Source of the DNA: Rheinheimera salexigens
Lineage (GTDB): Bacteria; Pseudomonadota; Gammaproteobacteria; Enterobacterales; Alteromonadaceae
DNA length: 21,219 nucleotides
NCBI RefSeq assembly: GCF_001752395.1
Contig: NZ_MKEK01000001.1
Location: 835,824-857,042, forward strand
Reading direction: 5' to 3'
Notes under the pieces: generated by a model
Told to the model about the DNA's origin: nothing
What the model saw: only the letters and a program-made list of their open reading frames with translations
The model's database searches: none
Part shown: positions 1-7,819 of the stretch, one piece after another
Layout: the number at the start of each line of letters is the position of its first letter
How positions within the stretch are numbered: position 1 is the stretch's first letter
Translations under genes and position numbers: made by a program

Positions 1-750
1 AACGTGCTGGATGTAGAAAAAAGCATCTGTTACATGTGGGTGTATGGCTGCGGTATTGAGTCGTCAACAGGCCCCAAGCTGGTACTGTTTGATTACCAGG
101 ATGGGCGTGGTGGTAAACACCCTAAAGCCTATTTTAACGGTTACACCGGCTATCTGCAGGTTGATGGCTATGCCGGTTATGAGCAAACGGATGCGACCTT
201 AGTCGGTTGTTGGGCGCATGCCAGACGCAAGTTCGTCGAAGCGCAAAAAGCCCAGGGTAAAGGCAAAACCGGTAAAGCCGACTGGGCCATCAATCATATC
301 CAAAAATTGTACGCTCTGGAGAGCAAATTAAAAACTAAGGCAGCAGAGGTGAAATACCAGCAAAGACACGATGTTGCCAAGCCCTTGTTACAACAACTGC
401 GGGACTGGCTGGAGAAATCCAAAGATGCCATCCCCAAAGAAAGTGCGCTGGGTAAAGCTATTACCTACAGCCTTAATCAATGGCCGAAGCTGATAGGTTA
501 TCTGGAAGATGGCAGGCTGAACATCGACAACAATCGCGCCGAGCGTGCTATTAAGCCCTTCGTCATCGGCCGAAAAGCCTGGCTGTTTGCTAATACCACC
601 TCAGGGGCTAAAGCCAGTGCGGCACTTTACAGCCTGGTCGAAACCGCCAAAATCAACGGTCTGGAGCCATATGATTATCTGACCACATTATTTAAAGCGC
701 TGCCCACCGCTGATACACCAGACAAGCTGACAAAGCTGTTGCCATTCTGA
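1..750 (+). CDS. tnpC: IS66-family transposase TnpC, C-terminal part
   Basis: This is the DDE transposase of IS66-type elements, which cuts and joins element ends. The frame is open from base 1, so the GTG at position 4 is internal and the gene starts upstream of the window. Visible family motifs are the VDGYAGYE block carrying a catalytic Asp, the following GCWAHARRKF block, and the C-terminal NNRAERAIKPF block with the catalytic Glu, then the typical IS66 tail ending KLLPF. About 250 of the roughly 500 residues usual for the family are present. IS66 elements normally also encode tnpA and tnpB upstream of tnpC; these would be outside the window. No internal damage is visible in the part seen. 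Confidence 0.95.
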   Translation, partial: NVLDVEKSICYMWVYGCGIESSTGPKLVLFDYQDGRGGKHPKAYFNGYTGYLQVDGYAGYEQTDATLVGCWAHARRKFVEAQKAQGKGKTGKADWAINHIQKLYALESKLKTKAAEVKYQQRHDVAKPLLQQLRDWLEKSKDAIPKESALGKAITYSLNQWPKLIGYLEDGRLNIDNNRAERAIKPFVIGRKAWLFANTTSGAKASAALYSLVETAKINGLEPYDYLTTLFKALPTADTPDKLTKLLPF

Positions 751-797
751 CTTACAAGGCAATCACACCGGGACGGTGTGGTTGCTGCAACGCTTAC
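1..797 (+). mobile_element. IS66-family insertion sequence, 3' part only
   Basis: The tnpC transposase gene is followed by a 47-bp tail ending in CGCTTAC at 791-797. Read inward this is GTAAGCG, the usual start of IS66-family terminal repeats. A near-perfect hairpin (760-769 with 775-784, arms CAATCACACC and GGTGTGGTTG) sits in the tail. The left end lies outside the window, so the expected 8-bp target duplication (right copy would be 798-805) cannot be checked. The element has cut off the 5' part of the recombinase gene that resumes at 798. Confidence 0.85.
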
Positions 798-971
798 CTT
801 GGTACTAGTGAACACGGCCATCGCCATGCCTACGGATATCGTTTACGGAAATATGGTTTAGACCAGATTGAAATACAAAAAGCGATGCATCATAAAAGTC
901 CAACATCTTGTTTGGTTTACATCAACCCAACGAATGAAGATGTTAGCAATAAAATGAGGGAAACGGAATGA
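798..971 (+). pseudogene. gmtY: GmtY-like tyrosine recombinase, 3' remnant cut by IS66
   Basis: Right after the IS66 end an open frame of 57 codons runs to a TGA at 969-971. It begins LGTSEHGHRHAYG and continues with IEIQKAMHHKSPTSCLVYIN. This is the C-terminal catalytic box of a tyrosine recombinase: H-x-x-R (HGHR), the second histidine in the 'MHHKS' position where LGH is usual, and the tyrosine in CLVYIN. No start codon or N-terminus remains, because the IS66 element replaces it. The stop overlaps the next gene's start as ATGA, so the two were translationally coupled. From position and order ahead of a GmtZ-like and a GmtX-like gene I infer this was gmtY. The family assignment is strong; the exact name is inference. 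Confidence 0.75.
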
Positions 972-3745
972 TCAAGCCGAAAGCATTGCGATTGGTAAAA
1001 AATAAAAAATTGCCACAGATAAATCAACCTCAATTTAGTTTTACTGAGCTAAAAAAAGAATGTAAAAAGCTTGGTATAATAAACAGCGTCGAATATAGAA
1101 AAAGATATAAAGATATCCCTGGATTCCCTGCTCATCCACAACGAATATACGCGTCAGAGTGGGAAAGCTATATAGATTTTTTCGATATAAAAGAATTTAT
1201 TTCTTATCAGAATATGATCGATCTTATTCATCCTTTAAAACTGAAGAATAGAAAAGAATACGTAAGATTTATTCGTGAACAAAAAGATCCAACTTTGCCA
1301 CATGATCCCCAGGGTGCTTATGTGAATGAGTGGATGAATTGGTACCGCTTCCTAGGGAAAGAAGAGCCGTTTAAAGTAGATTTTATTACGGCTGAATTTT
1401 CAGCATGGGCCGAAAAAATTACTGAATTTATGAAACAAGCCAGAGGTGGCGGAACAAAAGTTTTATATCTTTGTAGGTTTGTACGATTCTTTATAGAAAG
1501 ATACGATAAAAGTCATTCACCGGAAGAGTTTTTAACTCAAAAAACGTTCAATCTAAAACCCTTTAGGCAAGTTTTAGATGAATTTGAAACTGATAACTTG
1601 CGACGTAGCACAATACTTTTCGTCAACCAATTTCTAGATTTTGTTATAGAAAAATATTTGACTATTGAGGATGAAGATACTGGAGAAATCGTTCGTGTTA
1701 TGGATGCGCGTAACCCACTTTCACTTTTTCTAGTAGAGCAAAGTGTCACAGCACCACAAAGGACTGAAACTACTAAGCCATGCCTGCCATACCACTTCGT
1801 TAAAAAAGCTCAAAACTGGATTATTCCGGCAGATGCCAAAAACTTTAGAGATTTAAAACATTTGCAAAAATTTGATGCTGATTGGGTCAAGGTTGACCGC
1901 AATAGTATTGATAAAACCGATTTAGATTGCGTATATAAAAAAATTCAAGGCCAATATTATTTATGGATTCCAATAGATTGGGTCCACACCTATGCTCTCA
2001 CCAAAGTACCGTTAAGAGGCCGTCAAATAGCTTACAACGATTCAGGTGAAGCAGATGAATACATTGCTGAACTAGATGAACATGGAAAAATACGATGGCA
2101 ACTTAATGATTTACCATTTGCAGAAATGACTAAAAATCAGTCATTTATTAAGAAAATGCCTGATAATGGTATTGGCATGTTTGTTACTACTAACAAAACT
2201 CAAAGTAATGGAAGTGGTTATTCAATTCCTTGGATTCCTGAAGATTTAGCTTATTGGATGGTAAAGCTGCGAAAGTGGCAGCAAAAATATAATCCCATTA
2301 ATCAACCAACTAGTTGGCTGAATTGTGTACGTACGAGCTTTAATGAAGCACAATTGAAAGCAAAAGGGATTAACTGTTTTCTGTTTCGTGCTTACCAAGA
2401 TGTTGAACCAAAGTATGTAACTGGAGTTTTAACGCCGAGGTTAGCTGCAACTCTTTATTTTATCCAACCATCAAATTTAATTTTAGCTACTTTAGAAGGT
2501 AATGAGTCGACTTTGGCTCACTATTCTTCAAAGTTTACACCGCATTCTATGCGGGTCAGTCTCATTACTGCTTACGTGCTGGAAATGGGTATGCCTATTG
2601 AAATCGTAATGAAAGTCGTAGGTCATTCATCAGTAGTAATGTCGATTTATTACACAAAAGTAACCCATAGCGAGATTCGGACAAGACTAGAGGAAGGTGA
2701 GAAGGTAGCTTTAAAATCTCAAGCGGAAGCTACTCAAAAGCTTATTGAGCAGAATAAAATAGAAGAAATTAAAAATAAATTAATCGGTAGTAATGATGAA
2801 ATTATAAACTCACTAACAAATGAGCTCCCTGCTGGAAATTTTGTTTTTAGAGATTATGGTATATGCCCTTTTGCTGCCTCCAGATGCGATGATGGAGGAG
2901 AAATGATTGGTGCAACACAAGCGCGCGCACCTGCTCCATCGGGCTACCTTGGGATGCAAAATTGTCTTAGATGCCGCCACTTCATAACAGGTCCAGCGTT
3001 TTTAGGTGGAATTATGTCTGTTGGCAATGAGATTTCTTTACAGTCTAATATTCAATCACGTAAATGCCATGAGCTTCAAGAAATGATTAATCAGATTGAA
3101 GATCAAGTTAATCAAATAGATAAAGCAGAATATGTTGCCAATTTAAAAGGTGCTAAATTTGATAGCTCAAACCGAGATAAACTTGAATCAAATCAAAGAC
3201 GAATAGAATCTGACTATGAGGGAGCTGCCAAAAAGCTCGATATGTTACTTTGTGATTTACAATCTGCATATGCTTTAATTCGACGCTGCATGATGATTGT
3301 TAATAAGGAAACAACTGAGAAAGACGAACAAGACGAATCATTTTCTTTACTTGTAATGAATGATGCTGAACTTCAATTAGATCTTGAAGAAGTCAGCTAC
3401 TACCAGCAACTGCAAGAAGTATGTGAAAATGCGACTATCTATCAATCAGCAACCTCTGAAAATGCAGTTTTACCTAGAACACAAATCCTAGATCGAATGG
3501 CTATTTACAATAATATTGCCCCTGTTCTTTTTATGATGACAGAAAAAGAACAACTTAGAGTAGGAAATGAACTCTTTAAGCTGTTAAAAAACAGATTGAA
3601 AACATGGACTCGTATCGAGCAAGTTGTAAATTGCGAAATTAAATTGGATGATCTCTTAGGTGCTGAACAAATTTCCCAAAGTGATATAAAATTAATAACT
3701 AAAACAAATTTACATCTGGTGGAGCAGGCTGTTAATGACACCTAA
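968..3745 (+). CDS. gmtZ: GmtZ-like large tyrosine recombinase (925 aa)
   Basis: This is probably a DNA integrase of the Gamma-Mobile-Trio type. The N-terminus holds two repeats resembling the phage-integrase repeat unit, about residues 43-70 and 96-130, each with an EW and an aromatic pair (SEWESYIDFF; NEWMNWYRFLG). The catalytic part shows an Arg in PLRGRQI (about 350), H-x-x-R in TPHSMR (526-529), GH in VVGHSS (552-553) and a Tyr in SIYYTK (561/562). This is the R-H-R-H-Y layout of tyrosine recombinases. A cysteine cluster follows (CPF...C...C..C, about 635-680), then a long helical tail. The ATG overlaps the stop of the upstream recombinase remnant, with GAGGGA about 8 nt before it. The gene ends inside the next one (11-bp overlap), so the three form one translational unit. 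Whether it works alone is unknown, since its partner GmtY is destroyed. Confidence 0.8.
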   Translation: MIKPKALRLVKNKKLPQINQPQFSFTELKKECKKLGIINSVEYRKRYKDIPGFPAHPQRIYASEWESYIDFFDIKEFISYQNMIDLIHPLKLKNRKEYVRFIREQKDPTLPHDPQGAYVNEWMNWYRFLGKEEPFKVDFITAEFSAWAEKITEFMKQARGGGTKVLYLCRFVRFFIERYDKSHSPEEFLTQKTFNLKPFRQVLDEFETDNLRRSTILFVNQFLDFVIEKYLTIEDEDTGEIVRVMDARNPLSLFLVEQSVTAPQRTETTKPCLPYHFVKKAQNWIIPADAKNFRDLKHLQKFDADWVKVDRNSIDKTDLDCVYKKIQGQYYLWIPIDWVHTYALTKVPLRGRQIAYNDSGEADEYIAELDEHGKIRWQLNDLPFAEMTKNQSFIKKMPDNGIGMFVTTNKTQSNGSGYSIPWIPEDLAYWMVKLRKWQQKYNPINQPTSWLNCVRTSFNEAQLKAKGINCFLFRAYQDVEPKYVTGVLTPRLAATLYFIQPSNLILATLEGNESTLAHYSSKFTPHSMRVSLITAYVLEMGMPIEIVMKVVGHSSVVMSIYYTKVTHSEIRTRLEEGEKVALKSQAEATQKLIEQNKIEEIKNKLIGSNDEIINSLTNELPAGNFVFRDYGICPFAASRCDDGGEMIGATQARAPAPSGYLGMQNCLRCRHFITGPAFLGGIMSVGNEISLQSNIQSRKCHELQEMINQIEDQVNQIDKAEYVANLKGAKFDSSNRDKLESNQRRIESDYEGAAKKLDMLLCDLQSAYALIRRCMMIVNKETTEKDEQDESFSLLVMNDAELQLDLEEVSYYQQLQEVCENATIYQSATSENAVLPRTQILDRMAIYNNIAPVLFMMTEKEQLRVGNELFKLLKNRLKTWTRIEQVVNCEIKLDDLLGAEQISQSDIKLITKTNLHLVEQAVNDT

Positions 3746-4340
3746 AGAACTTCTAGATAAACTTAAAAATGATGCCACATCTAAAGTTCAGCAAACGCTC
3801 GATGCAATTTATCAAGTGTGTTTGGATCAACAGGAGCGAGGCATACAAGATTTCTCAGTGGCTACAATTTCTAAATTAGGTTACAACAGTGGTGTGCCTA
3901 AAGCTCAGAGTATCCGCAATAAATCAGGGGAGAAATATCGCGCATTAATTTCAGCCTTTTCTGAATCTAGTATAAATAAAAAGTCCATCAACCCGATAAA
4001 AAGTGATGAAGACTGGATTGACGAAATATCTAATCCCAAACACAAACTTTTAGCTCGAATTCTGTCATCAGAGTTAAAGGAAGCAAAAAAACAAGTTGAT
4101 GAAATCCTACCTCCTAAATTACGTATTGATGTTTATGATCACAAGTCTGAAAGACCAGCTGATGAAGCAAGATTGACTGAACAAGAAAGACGAGCATTGG
4201 AGTATATAATTTCATCATCTTTTCAAAATAAGTGGGAACTAGAAGCAAATGAATATGGTGAAATGGTAGACAGTAAAAACAAACCTGTATTCAAAGTAGC
4301 TACGGTTGATGCCATTAAAAAAGCGCTAGAGTATCTTTAA
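3735..4340 (+). CDS. gmtX: GmtX-like third protein of the recombinase trio
   Basis: This 201-residue soluble protein overlaps the end of the large recombinase gene. Size and position match GmtX, the small third member of GMT islands. An N-terminal helical segment is followed by a short block (FSVATISKLGYNSGVPKAQSI) that reads like a helix-turn-helix. Residues about 90-125 are Lys/Glu-rich helical (LLARILSSELKEAKKQ), and the C-terminus is a separate conserved-looking block (LTEQERRALEYIISS). By analogy with three-gene recombinase operons such as Tn554 tnpABC it may bind DNA and assist the two recombinases, but no catalytic motif is visible. GGAG lies 11 nt before the ATG, so coupling with the upstream gene probably drives translation. 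Confidence 0.7.
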   Translation: MTPKELLDKLKNDATSKVQQTLDAIYQVCLDQQERGIQDFSVATISKLGYNSGVPKAQSIRNKSGEKYRALISAFSESSINKKSINPIKSDEDWIDEISNPKHKLLARILSSELKEAKKQVDEILPPKLRIDVYDHKSERPADEARLTEQERRALEYIISSSFQNKWELEANEYGEMVDSKNKPVFKVATVDAIKKALEYL

Positions 4341-4342
4341 AA

Positions 4343-4815
4343 ATGAAAACAAAATTAATTAGCAAAGAAGGTTTTGAAAAGCTAACTGCCGAATTAGATC
4401 ATCTATGGCGAAAAGAGCGACCAGAAGTAACCAAAATAGTTCAATGGGCCGCAAGCCTTGGAGACCGCTCGGAAAACGCTGACTACCAGTATAATAAACG
4501 CCGTTTGCGTGAAATAGATCGTCGAGTACGCTTCCTTAGAAAGACCCTTGAAGATATTAAAATAGTTGAATATCATCCTCAACAAGAAGGAAAAGTTTAC
4601 TTCGGGGCTTGGGTTGAACTTGAGAGTATAGATGGTAATTTGCTCAAGTTTCGTATCGTTGGTCCAGAGGAAATTTATGGTGAGAAAAAGTATATTTCTA
4701 TTGACTCTCCAATGGCTAGAGCATGTTTACAAAAAAAATTGATGATGAAGTGGTTGTACAAACACCATCTGGTAAAAAGATGTGGTATGTAAAAGAAATT
4801 AACTATTCGTGCTGA
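4343..4815 (+). pseudogene. greB: GreB transcript-cleavage factor, frame broken at an A8 run
   Basis: GreB binds stalled RNA polymerase and triggers cleavage of backtracked RNA. Residues 1-132 follow E. coli GreB closely, including the coiled-coil block WAASLGDRSENADYQYNKRR with the acidic tip and the FKBP-like FGAWVELE...ISIDSPMARA. The frame then changes at eight A residues (4731-4738). As read, the protein ends at 4792 (149 aa) with a foreign tail. In the -1 frame it continues IDDEVVVQTPSGKKMWYVKEINY to a TGA at 4813-4815, giving 157 residues, against 158 in E. coli. The zero-frame codons CAA AAA AAA form a correctly phased A-AAA-AAA slippery heptamer, so this is either a one-base deletion or a slippage site. 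The start lies 2 nt after gmtX with no good ribosome site, so it looks coupled to the gmt operon. Confidence 0.8.
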
Positions 4816-4909
4816 ACATTATCAAAAGCTTGAAGTAAATTTCTAACGAGTTTTTTTCTTAAGGGGGATTTCATTGTTAACGTTACAATTACAGTTATCT
4901 TGGCTTAAC

Positions 4910-5227
4910 TTAACCTGATATTTTTTGTTTATTCACGAAATCAATAACTTGTTTTTTTTGCTCTGGTGTCAGATTGTGGAATGACATTAATAAATCTGCC
5001 ATCTCATCAGAATCACAATAAAAATAAGCAACAGGAACACCAAGCTCATCTGCCATTTTCTGTAGCATCGTGTAGTCAGGCAGGTGGCGACCTTTCTCGT
5101 AGTGGTTCATGCGACTGCTCGCTACACTGATATCCAAGCCGATACGAAGACCCAGTTCGGTTTGCGTAAAACCTTTGGCTTCGCGTGCTTGTTTGAGTCT
5201 TGTTGGAAGGGGATGAGCTGATAGCAA
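4910..5227 (-). CDS. XRE-family repressor
   Basis: This 105-residue protein has a Cro/CI-type helix-turn-helix at about residues 8-62 (LKQAREAKGFTQTELGLRIGL...MNHYEKGRHLPDYTMLQKMADELGVPVAYFY), followed by a short helical tail (LTPEQKKQVIDFVNKQ). The upstream-most in-frame start is a TTG at 5225-5227; no ATG lies before the HTH, and the Shine-Dalgarno sequence is poor. It is transcribed away from the winged-helix/helicase pair, and two palindromes fill the space between them. I infer that it represses that operon and itself. It converges on greB, so the two have separate transcripts. HTH assignment is firm; the exact start is uncertain. Confidence 0.9.
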   Translation of the reverse strand: MLSAHPLPTRLKQAREAKGFTQTELGLRIGLDISVASSRMNHYEKGRHLPDYTMLQKMADELGVPVAYFYCDSDEMADLLMSFHNLTPEQKKQVIDFVNKQKISG

Positions 5228-5253
5228 AGTAAAATCATATCTAATACCTGAAT

Positions 5254-5270
5254 ACTTAGATTGTCTAAGT
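5254..5270. promoter_or_regulatory. Operator 1: perfect 17-bp palindrome
   Basis: ACTTAGA-TTG-TCTAAGT has perfect 7-bp arms around a 3-bp spacer. It lies between divergent genes and overlaps the likely -35 box of the rightward promoter. The site type suits an XRE dimer. Confidence 0.75.
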
Positions 5271-5290
5271 TTTTGATACTGGAGTATACT
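5261..5290 (+). promoter_or_regulatory. Likely sigma-70 promoter of the winged-helix/helicase operon
   Basis: TTGTCT (5261-5266), an 18-bp spacer and TATACT (5285-5290) give a plausible promoter. It is bracketed and partly covered by the two palindromic operators. No better candidate is seen before the ATG at 5353. This is a consensus match by eye only. Confidence 0.45.
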
Positions 5291-5304
5291 TAGGATTCCT
5301 AAGG
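5288..5304. promoter_or_regulatory. Operator 2: imperfect 17-bp palindrome of the same type
   Basis: ACTTAGG-ATT-CCTAAGG matches operator 1 in arm length and spacer, with one arm mismatch. Its centre is 34 bp from that of operator 1. It begins inside the likely -10 box of the rightward promoter, so binding would block transcription. Confidence 0.7.
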
Positions 5305-5352
5305 AATGCCATTTTGACGTTCACCATCAATTATTATTGGGTAGTTAGAAGT

Positions 5353-5865
5353 ATGTCGTTGCGTAACACATTGCTAGGCCTCATCAATTTACATCTCTTA
5401 CATAACTTTAAAATTTGTGAAATTAGAGAGATTGCCCGCAAAAATATTTCAGCAAAATCAGAAAAGCATTATTCTACAAAGATTTATAAAGGCATTTGGC
5501 TTCTAAAACGGGAAGGTTTGCTTGCGATCGTTAATCATCCATCAGATCCAAAGAAAAACACTTATTCATTAACGGAATTGGGTAAGAGTGTAATTGCAAC
5601 AACTTTAAAAGAAACAGTATCTTATACACCAGCCTCACAAGCTGATAATGCATCGAAGTTAGAACCTTTAAAAAATAGGCTTAGCGAATACAGTAGCGCG
5701 CTTGCCGCAGCAAGTGCTGAAGCCCAAGAATATCAAGAGTTAGCTCGTGAACTCCCAGAGTTATTCACTTCACTGGAAGCTAAGTTTCTCGTGGCTAAAG
5801 AAAGAGCTGTGATGTTTCAAGGCCGTCTTGCAGCTATAGAAAATGTGTTGAAGGATTTAAGTTAA
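5353..5865 (+). CDS. Winged-helix protein with C-terminal coiled coil
   Basis: The frame is open from a TTG at 5314, but the ATG at 5353 (SLRNTLLGLINLH...) starts the recognisable fold and is my choice, giving about 170 residues. The first half reads as a winged helix: LLGLINLHLLHNFKICEIREIARKN, then a recognition-type helix (YSTKIYKGIWLLKREGLL) and a wing (NTYSLTELGKSVI). The second half is Ala/Glu/Leu-rich (LAAASAEAQEYQELARELPELF) and probably a coiled coil. Its stop overlaps the helicase start as TAATG, so the two are made together and may form a complex. The winged helix may direct the helicase to DNA or sense a ligand; this is inference. I do not recognise a named family. Confidence 0.75.
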   Translation: MSLRNTLLGLINLHLLHNFKICEIREIARKNISAKSEKHYSTKIYKGIWLLKREGLLAIVNHPSDPKKNTYSLTELGKSVIATTLKETVSYTPASQADNASKLEPLKNRLSEYSSALAAASAEAQEYQELARELPELFTSLEAKFLVAKERAVMFQGRLAAIENVLKDLS

Positions 5866-7229
5866 TGCAGCTTCGTAATTGGCAGCTTGAATGTTCAAAT
5901 CAGGCTGTAGACAGCTTTAGCCTCGGGCAAAAGCATTTCTTAGCATTAGCTACCCCAGGTTCTGGTAAAACGATTATGGCGGCTCATATCGCTAAGCAAT
6001 TATTTGAAAACAACATGATTGACTACGTTATCTGCTTTGCTCCCTCAGTTGCTGTTACCAATAGCATGCGCACTTCTTTTGCACATGTTCTACGGAAACC
6101 AATGCATGGCTATTTAGGTGCAGCTGGAGGTGTATTTACTTATCAGTATCTTGCTAGCAGTAAAAAGGCAGATTGGTCATTTTTAAAGAAAAGTCGTGTG
6201 TTGGTAGTGTTTGATGAAATTCACCATTGTGGTGGCGACGATACCAACATGGCCAACGCTTGGGGGCGTGAAGTACTATTAAATATCAAGCAACACGCTA
6301 ACTATATGCTATCAATGACTGGCACGCCTTGGCGAACAGATATGGCTCCTATTACACTGGCAAGCTATTTAGAACCTGACATGATTATACAGTGTGATTA
6401 CACTTATGGCATTACTTCAGCAATACGAGACAAAGTCTGCCGAACTCCTGAAGTAATACTGATAGATAATGACAAACTACAAGTTAATGCTGAATCATTT
6501 GGTTCGCTGCAAATAGCCCTAGAGCAATCTTCCCTTCGATATTCAGAAATATTAACTGACGATAACGCTGTTCGGTATTTATTATCAAAAGCTGTTCAGC
6601 AATTGAAGCAAGCACGTATTGAGCAGCCGAATGCGGGCGGGCTTGTAGTTGCTAGGTCTGTAGAACATGCAAAGCACATCATGCGTATGTTACGCAAAGA
6701 TTTTAACCAATCGGCAGTCTTGGTTACCTATATGGAACCAGCCCCACAAGATGTCATAGAACAATTTAGGACATCTAATACCCAGTGGATAGTTAGTGTA
6801 TCTATGGTGTCTGAAGGCACTGACATTCCTCGTTTACGGGTATGCGCCCATCTAAGCATGGTCAGAACTGAGTTGTTTTTTCGCCAAGTGCTAGGTCGCA
6901 TATTAAGGATGATGCCAAACATTCGAAATAACAAAGCTTGGCTATTCTCATTTGCCGAACGCTCTTTACTTGAATATGCTCAGCAGCTGCAGCAGGATAT
7001 TCCAGAAAGCATAATAAAATATGATAGTTACAAGGATATTTTTTTAGATACTAAGCCCACTGGTAAAAATCCTTTAAAGCTTTTACCACAACCTAATGAT
7101 ATTTTTTCAGGTACACAATTGGGTGATTGGGCCATAAAAGACAATCCCAATGACTCTGATACATCTATTACTCAACTACTGTTCTCCCTACAAGGGAGAT
7201 ACCGGCAGCAGGTATTCTCAATATTTTAA
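5865..7229 (+). CDS. Superfamily II DEAD/DEAH-type helicase (454 aa)
   Basis: An ATP-dependent nucleic-acid helicase or translocase with the full motif set: RNWQ near the N-terminus (Q-like), Walker A ATPGSGKT (29-36), DEIH (117-120), MTGTPWR (151-157), SMVSEGTDIPRL (313-324) and QVLGRILR (341-348). The last 90 residues have no motif I know. There is no nuclease, methylase or other fused domain, so any effector must be a partner, most simply the coupled winged-helix protein. The start overlaps the upstream stop (TAATG). Operon structure, XRE control and island context suggest a defence or plasmid/phage-conflict role; the sequence alone does not prove this. It is much shorter than type I or type III restriction subunits and than usual HamB or DrmA helicases. 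Confidence 0.9.
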   Translation: MQLRNWQLECSNQAVDSFSLGQKHFLALATPGSGKTIMAAHIAKQLFENNMIDYVICFAPSVAVTNSMRTSFAHVLRKPMHGYLGAAGGVFTYQYLASSKKADWSFLKKSRVLVVFDEIHHCGGDDTNMANAWGREVLLNIKQHANYMLSMTGTPWRTDMAPITLASYLEPDMIIQCDYTYGITSAIRDKVCRTPEVILIDNDKLQVNAESFGSLQIALEQSSLRYSEILTDDNAVRYLLSKAVQQLKQARIEQPNAGGLVVARSVEHAKHIMRMLRKDFNQSAVLVTYMEPAPQDVIEQFRTSNTQWIVSVSMVSEGTDIPRLRVCAHLSMVRTELFFRQVLGRILRMMPNIRNNKAWLFSFAERSLLEYAQQLQQDIPESIIKYDSYKDIFLDTKPTGKNPLKLLPQPNDIFSGTQLGDWAIKDNPNDSDTSITQLLFSLQGRYRQQVFSIF

Positions 7230-7644
7230 TTACTGAAAAACAGGAGACAACAATCCTCCCCGCTGATTTTAATCTAACTTTTACTTTCTGAAGTTTCAAT
7301 TTCAGCTTTATATTGCCCCATCTCCTTTGGTGATCTTAACTGGCTAACATCCAGCTTTGGGGCGGAAAGACCATCTTAGCCCTTAAGGCACGTCAACTGG
7401 TTAATTGTATTTAGAACACACTAATTTGCAAACGCTTCTTACCACTCGTTGCAAATTTACTACCCCATTAATTTCACTGAAAGTACCACTTTGTAGAATA
7501 TTAGCTTATGCCACTAGCAGGCATACACTACACGAACAACTCAAAGACGGCTTAGTGCCATGTGCGGATATTTGTTCCAGAGCTCATCTCATAATATTTA
7601 CTGTGAATATAGACATGTATTACCAAAACGGCCGATACACTTTG
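7230..7644. other. Non-coding stretch between helicase operon and first cassette
   Basis: No convincing gene is present. A 91-codon frame (7405-7680) starts at TTG, has no ribosome site and runs into a cassette boundary. A perfect attC R' core, GTTAGAC, ends the stretch at 7644-7650. The last 90 bases resemble the sequence before the second ORF-less cassette (shared GTGCCA-N4-GC-N-GATATT near 7557 and 15337), so this is probably decayed integron sequence. Confidence 0.5.
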
Positions 7645-7799
7645 TTAGACGGATTTTTCCGTATTTGTCATATATATTGAAATTATCTGTTCCCATAAGT
7701 TATTGTAAACAGATTAAACCCGATATAACATCATAAACATGAAATTTACAAAAGCGGAGAAGTCCGTGTTTAAGTACGGATCTTTCCGCCCAATAAGAG
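7645..7799 (+). repeat. ORF-less integron cassette, copy 1 (155 bp)
   Basis: This segment runs from the cut point of GTTAGAC (7644-7650) to that of GTTATGT (7799-7805), the two ends expected of an integron cassette. It contains no frame of useful length. Its attC is about 7723-7805: R'' ATATAAC (7723-7729), then an inner stem with arms GCGGAGAAGTCCGT and ACGGATCTTTCCGC, then R'. A diverged copy of exactly the same length lies at 15431-15585 and aligns without gaps. Such cassettes can carry promoters for the next cassette; TTGTAA at 7703-7708 with TATAAC at 7724-7729 is only a weak candidate. Confidence 0.7.
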
Positions 7800-7819
7800 T
7801 TATGTTTCAAGGAGGATTA

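Noticed and set aside
7232..7262. Rho-independent terminator after the helicase gene
   Set aside because: The stem (AGGA/TCCT with an 8-base loop) is too short and no T run follows.
7405..7680. 91-codon plus-strand frame
   Set aside because: TTG start, no ribosome site, Cys/Leu-rich composition with no family feel, and it crosses a cassette boundary (R' core at 7644).
7739..7819. Upstream extension of the ClpP-like lipoprotein
   Set aside because: These codons lie in the attC hairpin; GGAGG at 7811-7815 and the signal peptide fix the start at GTG 7820.
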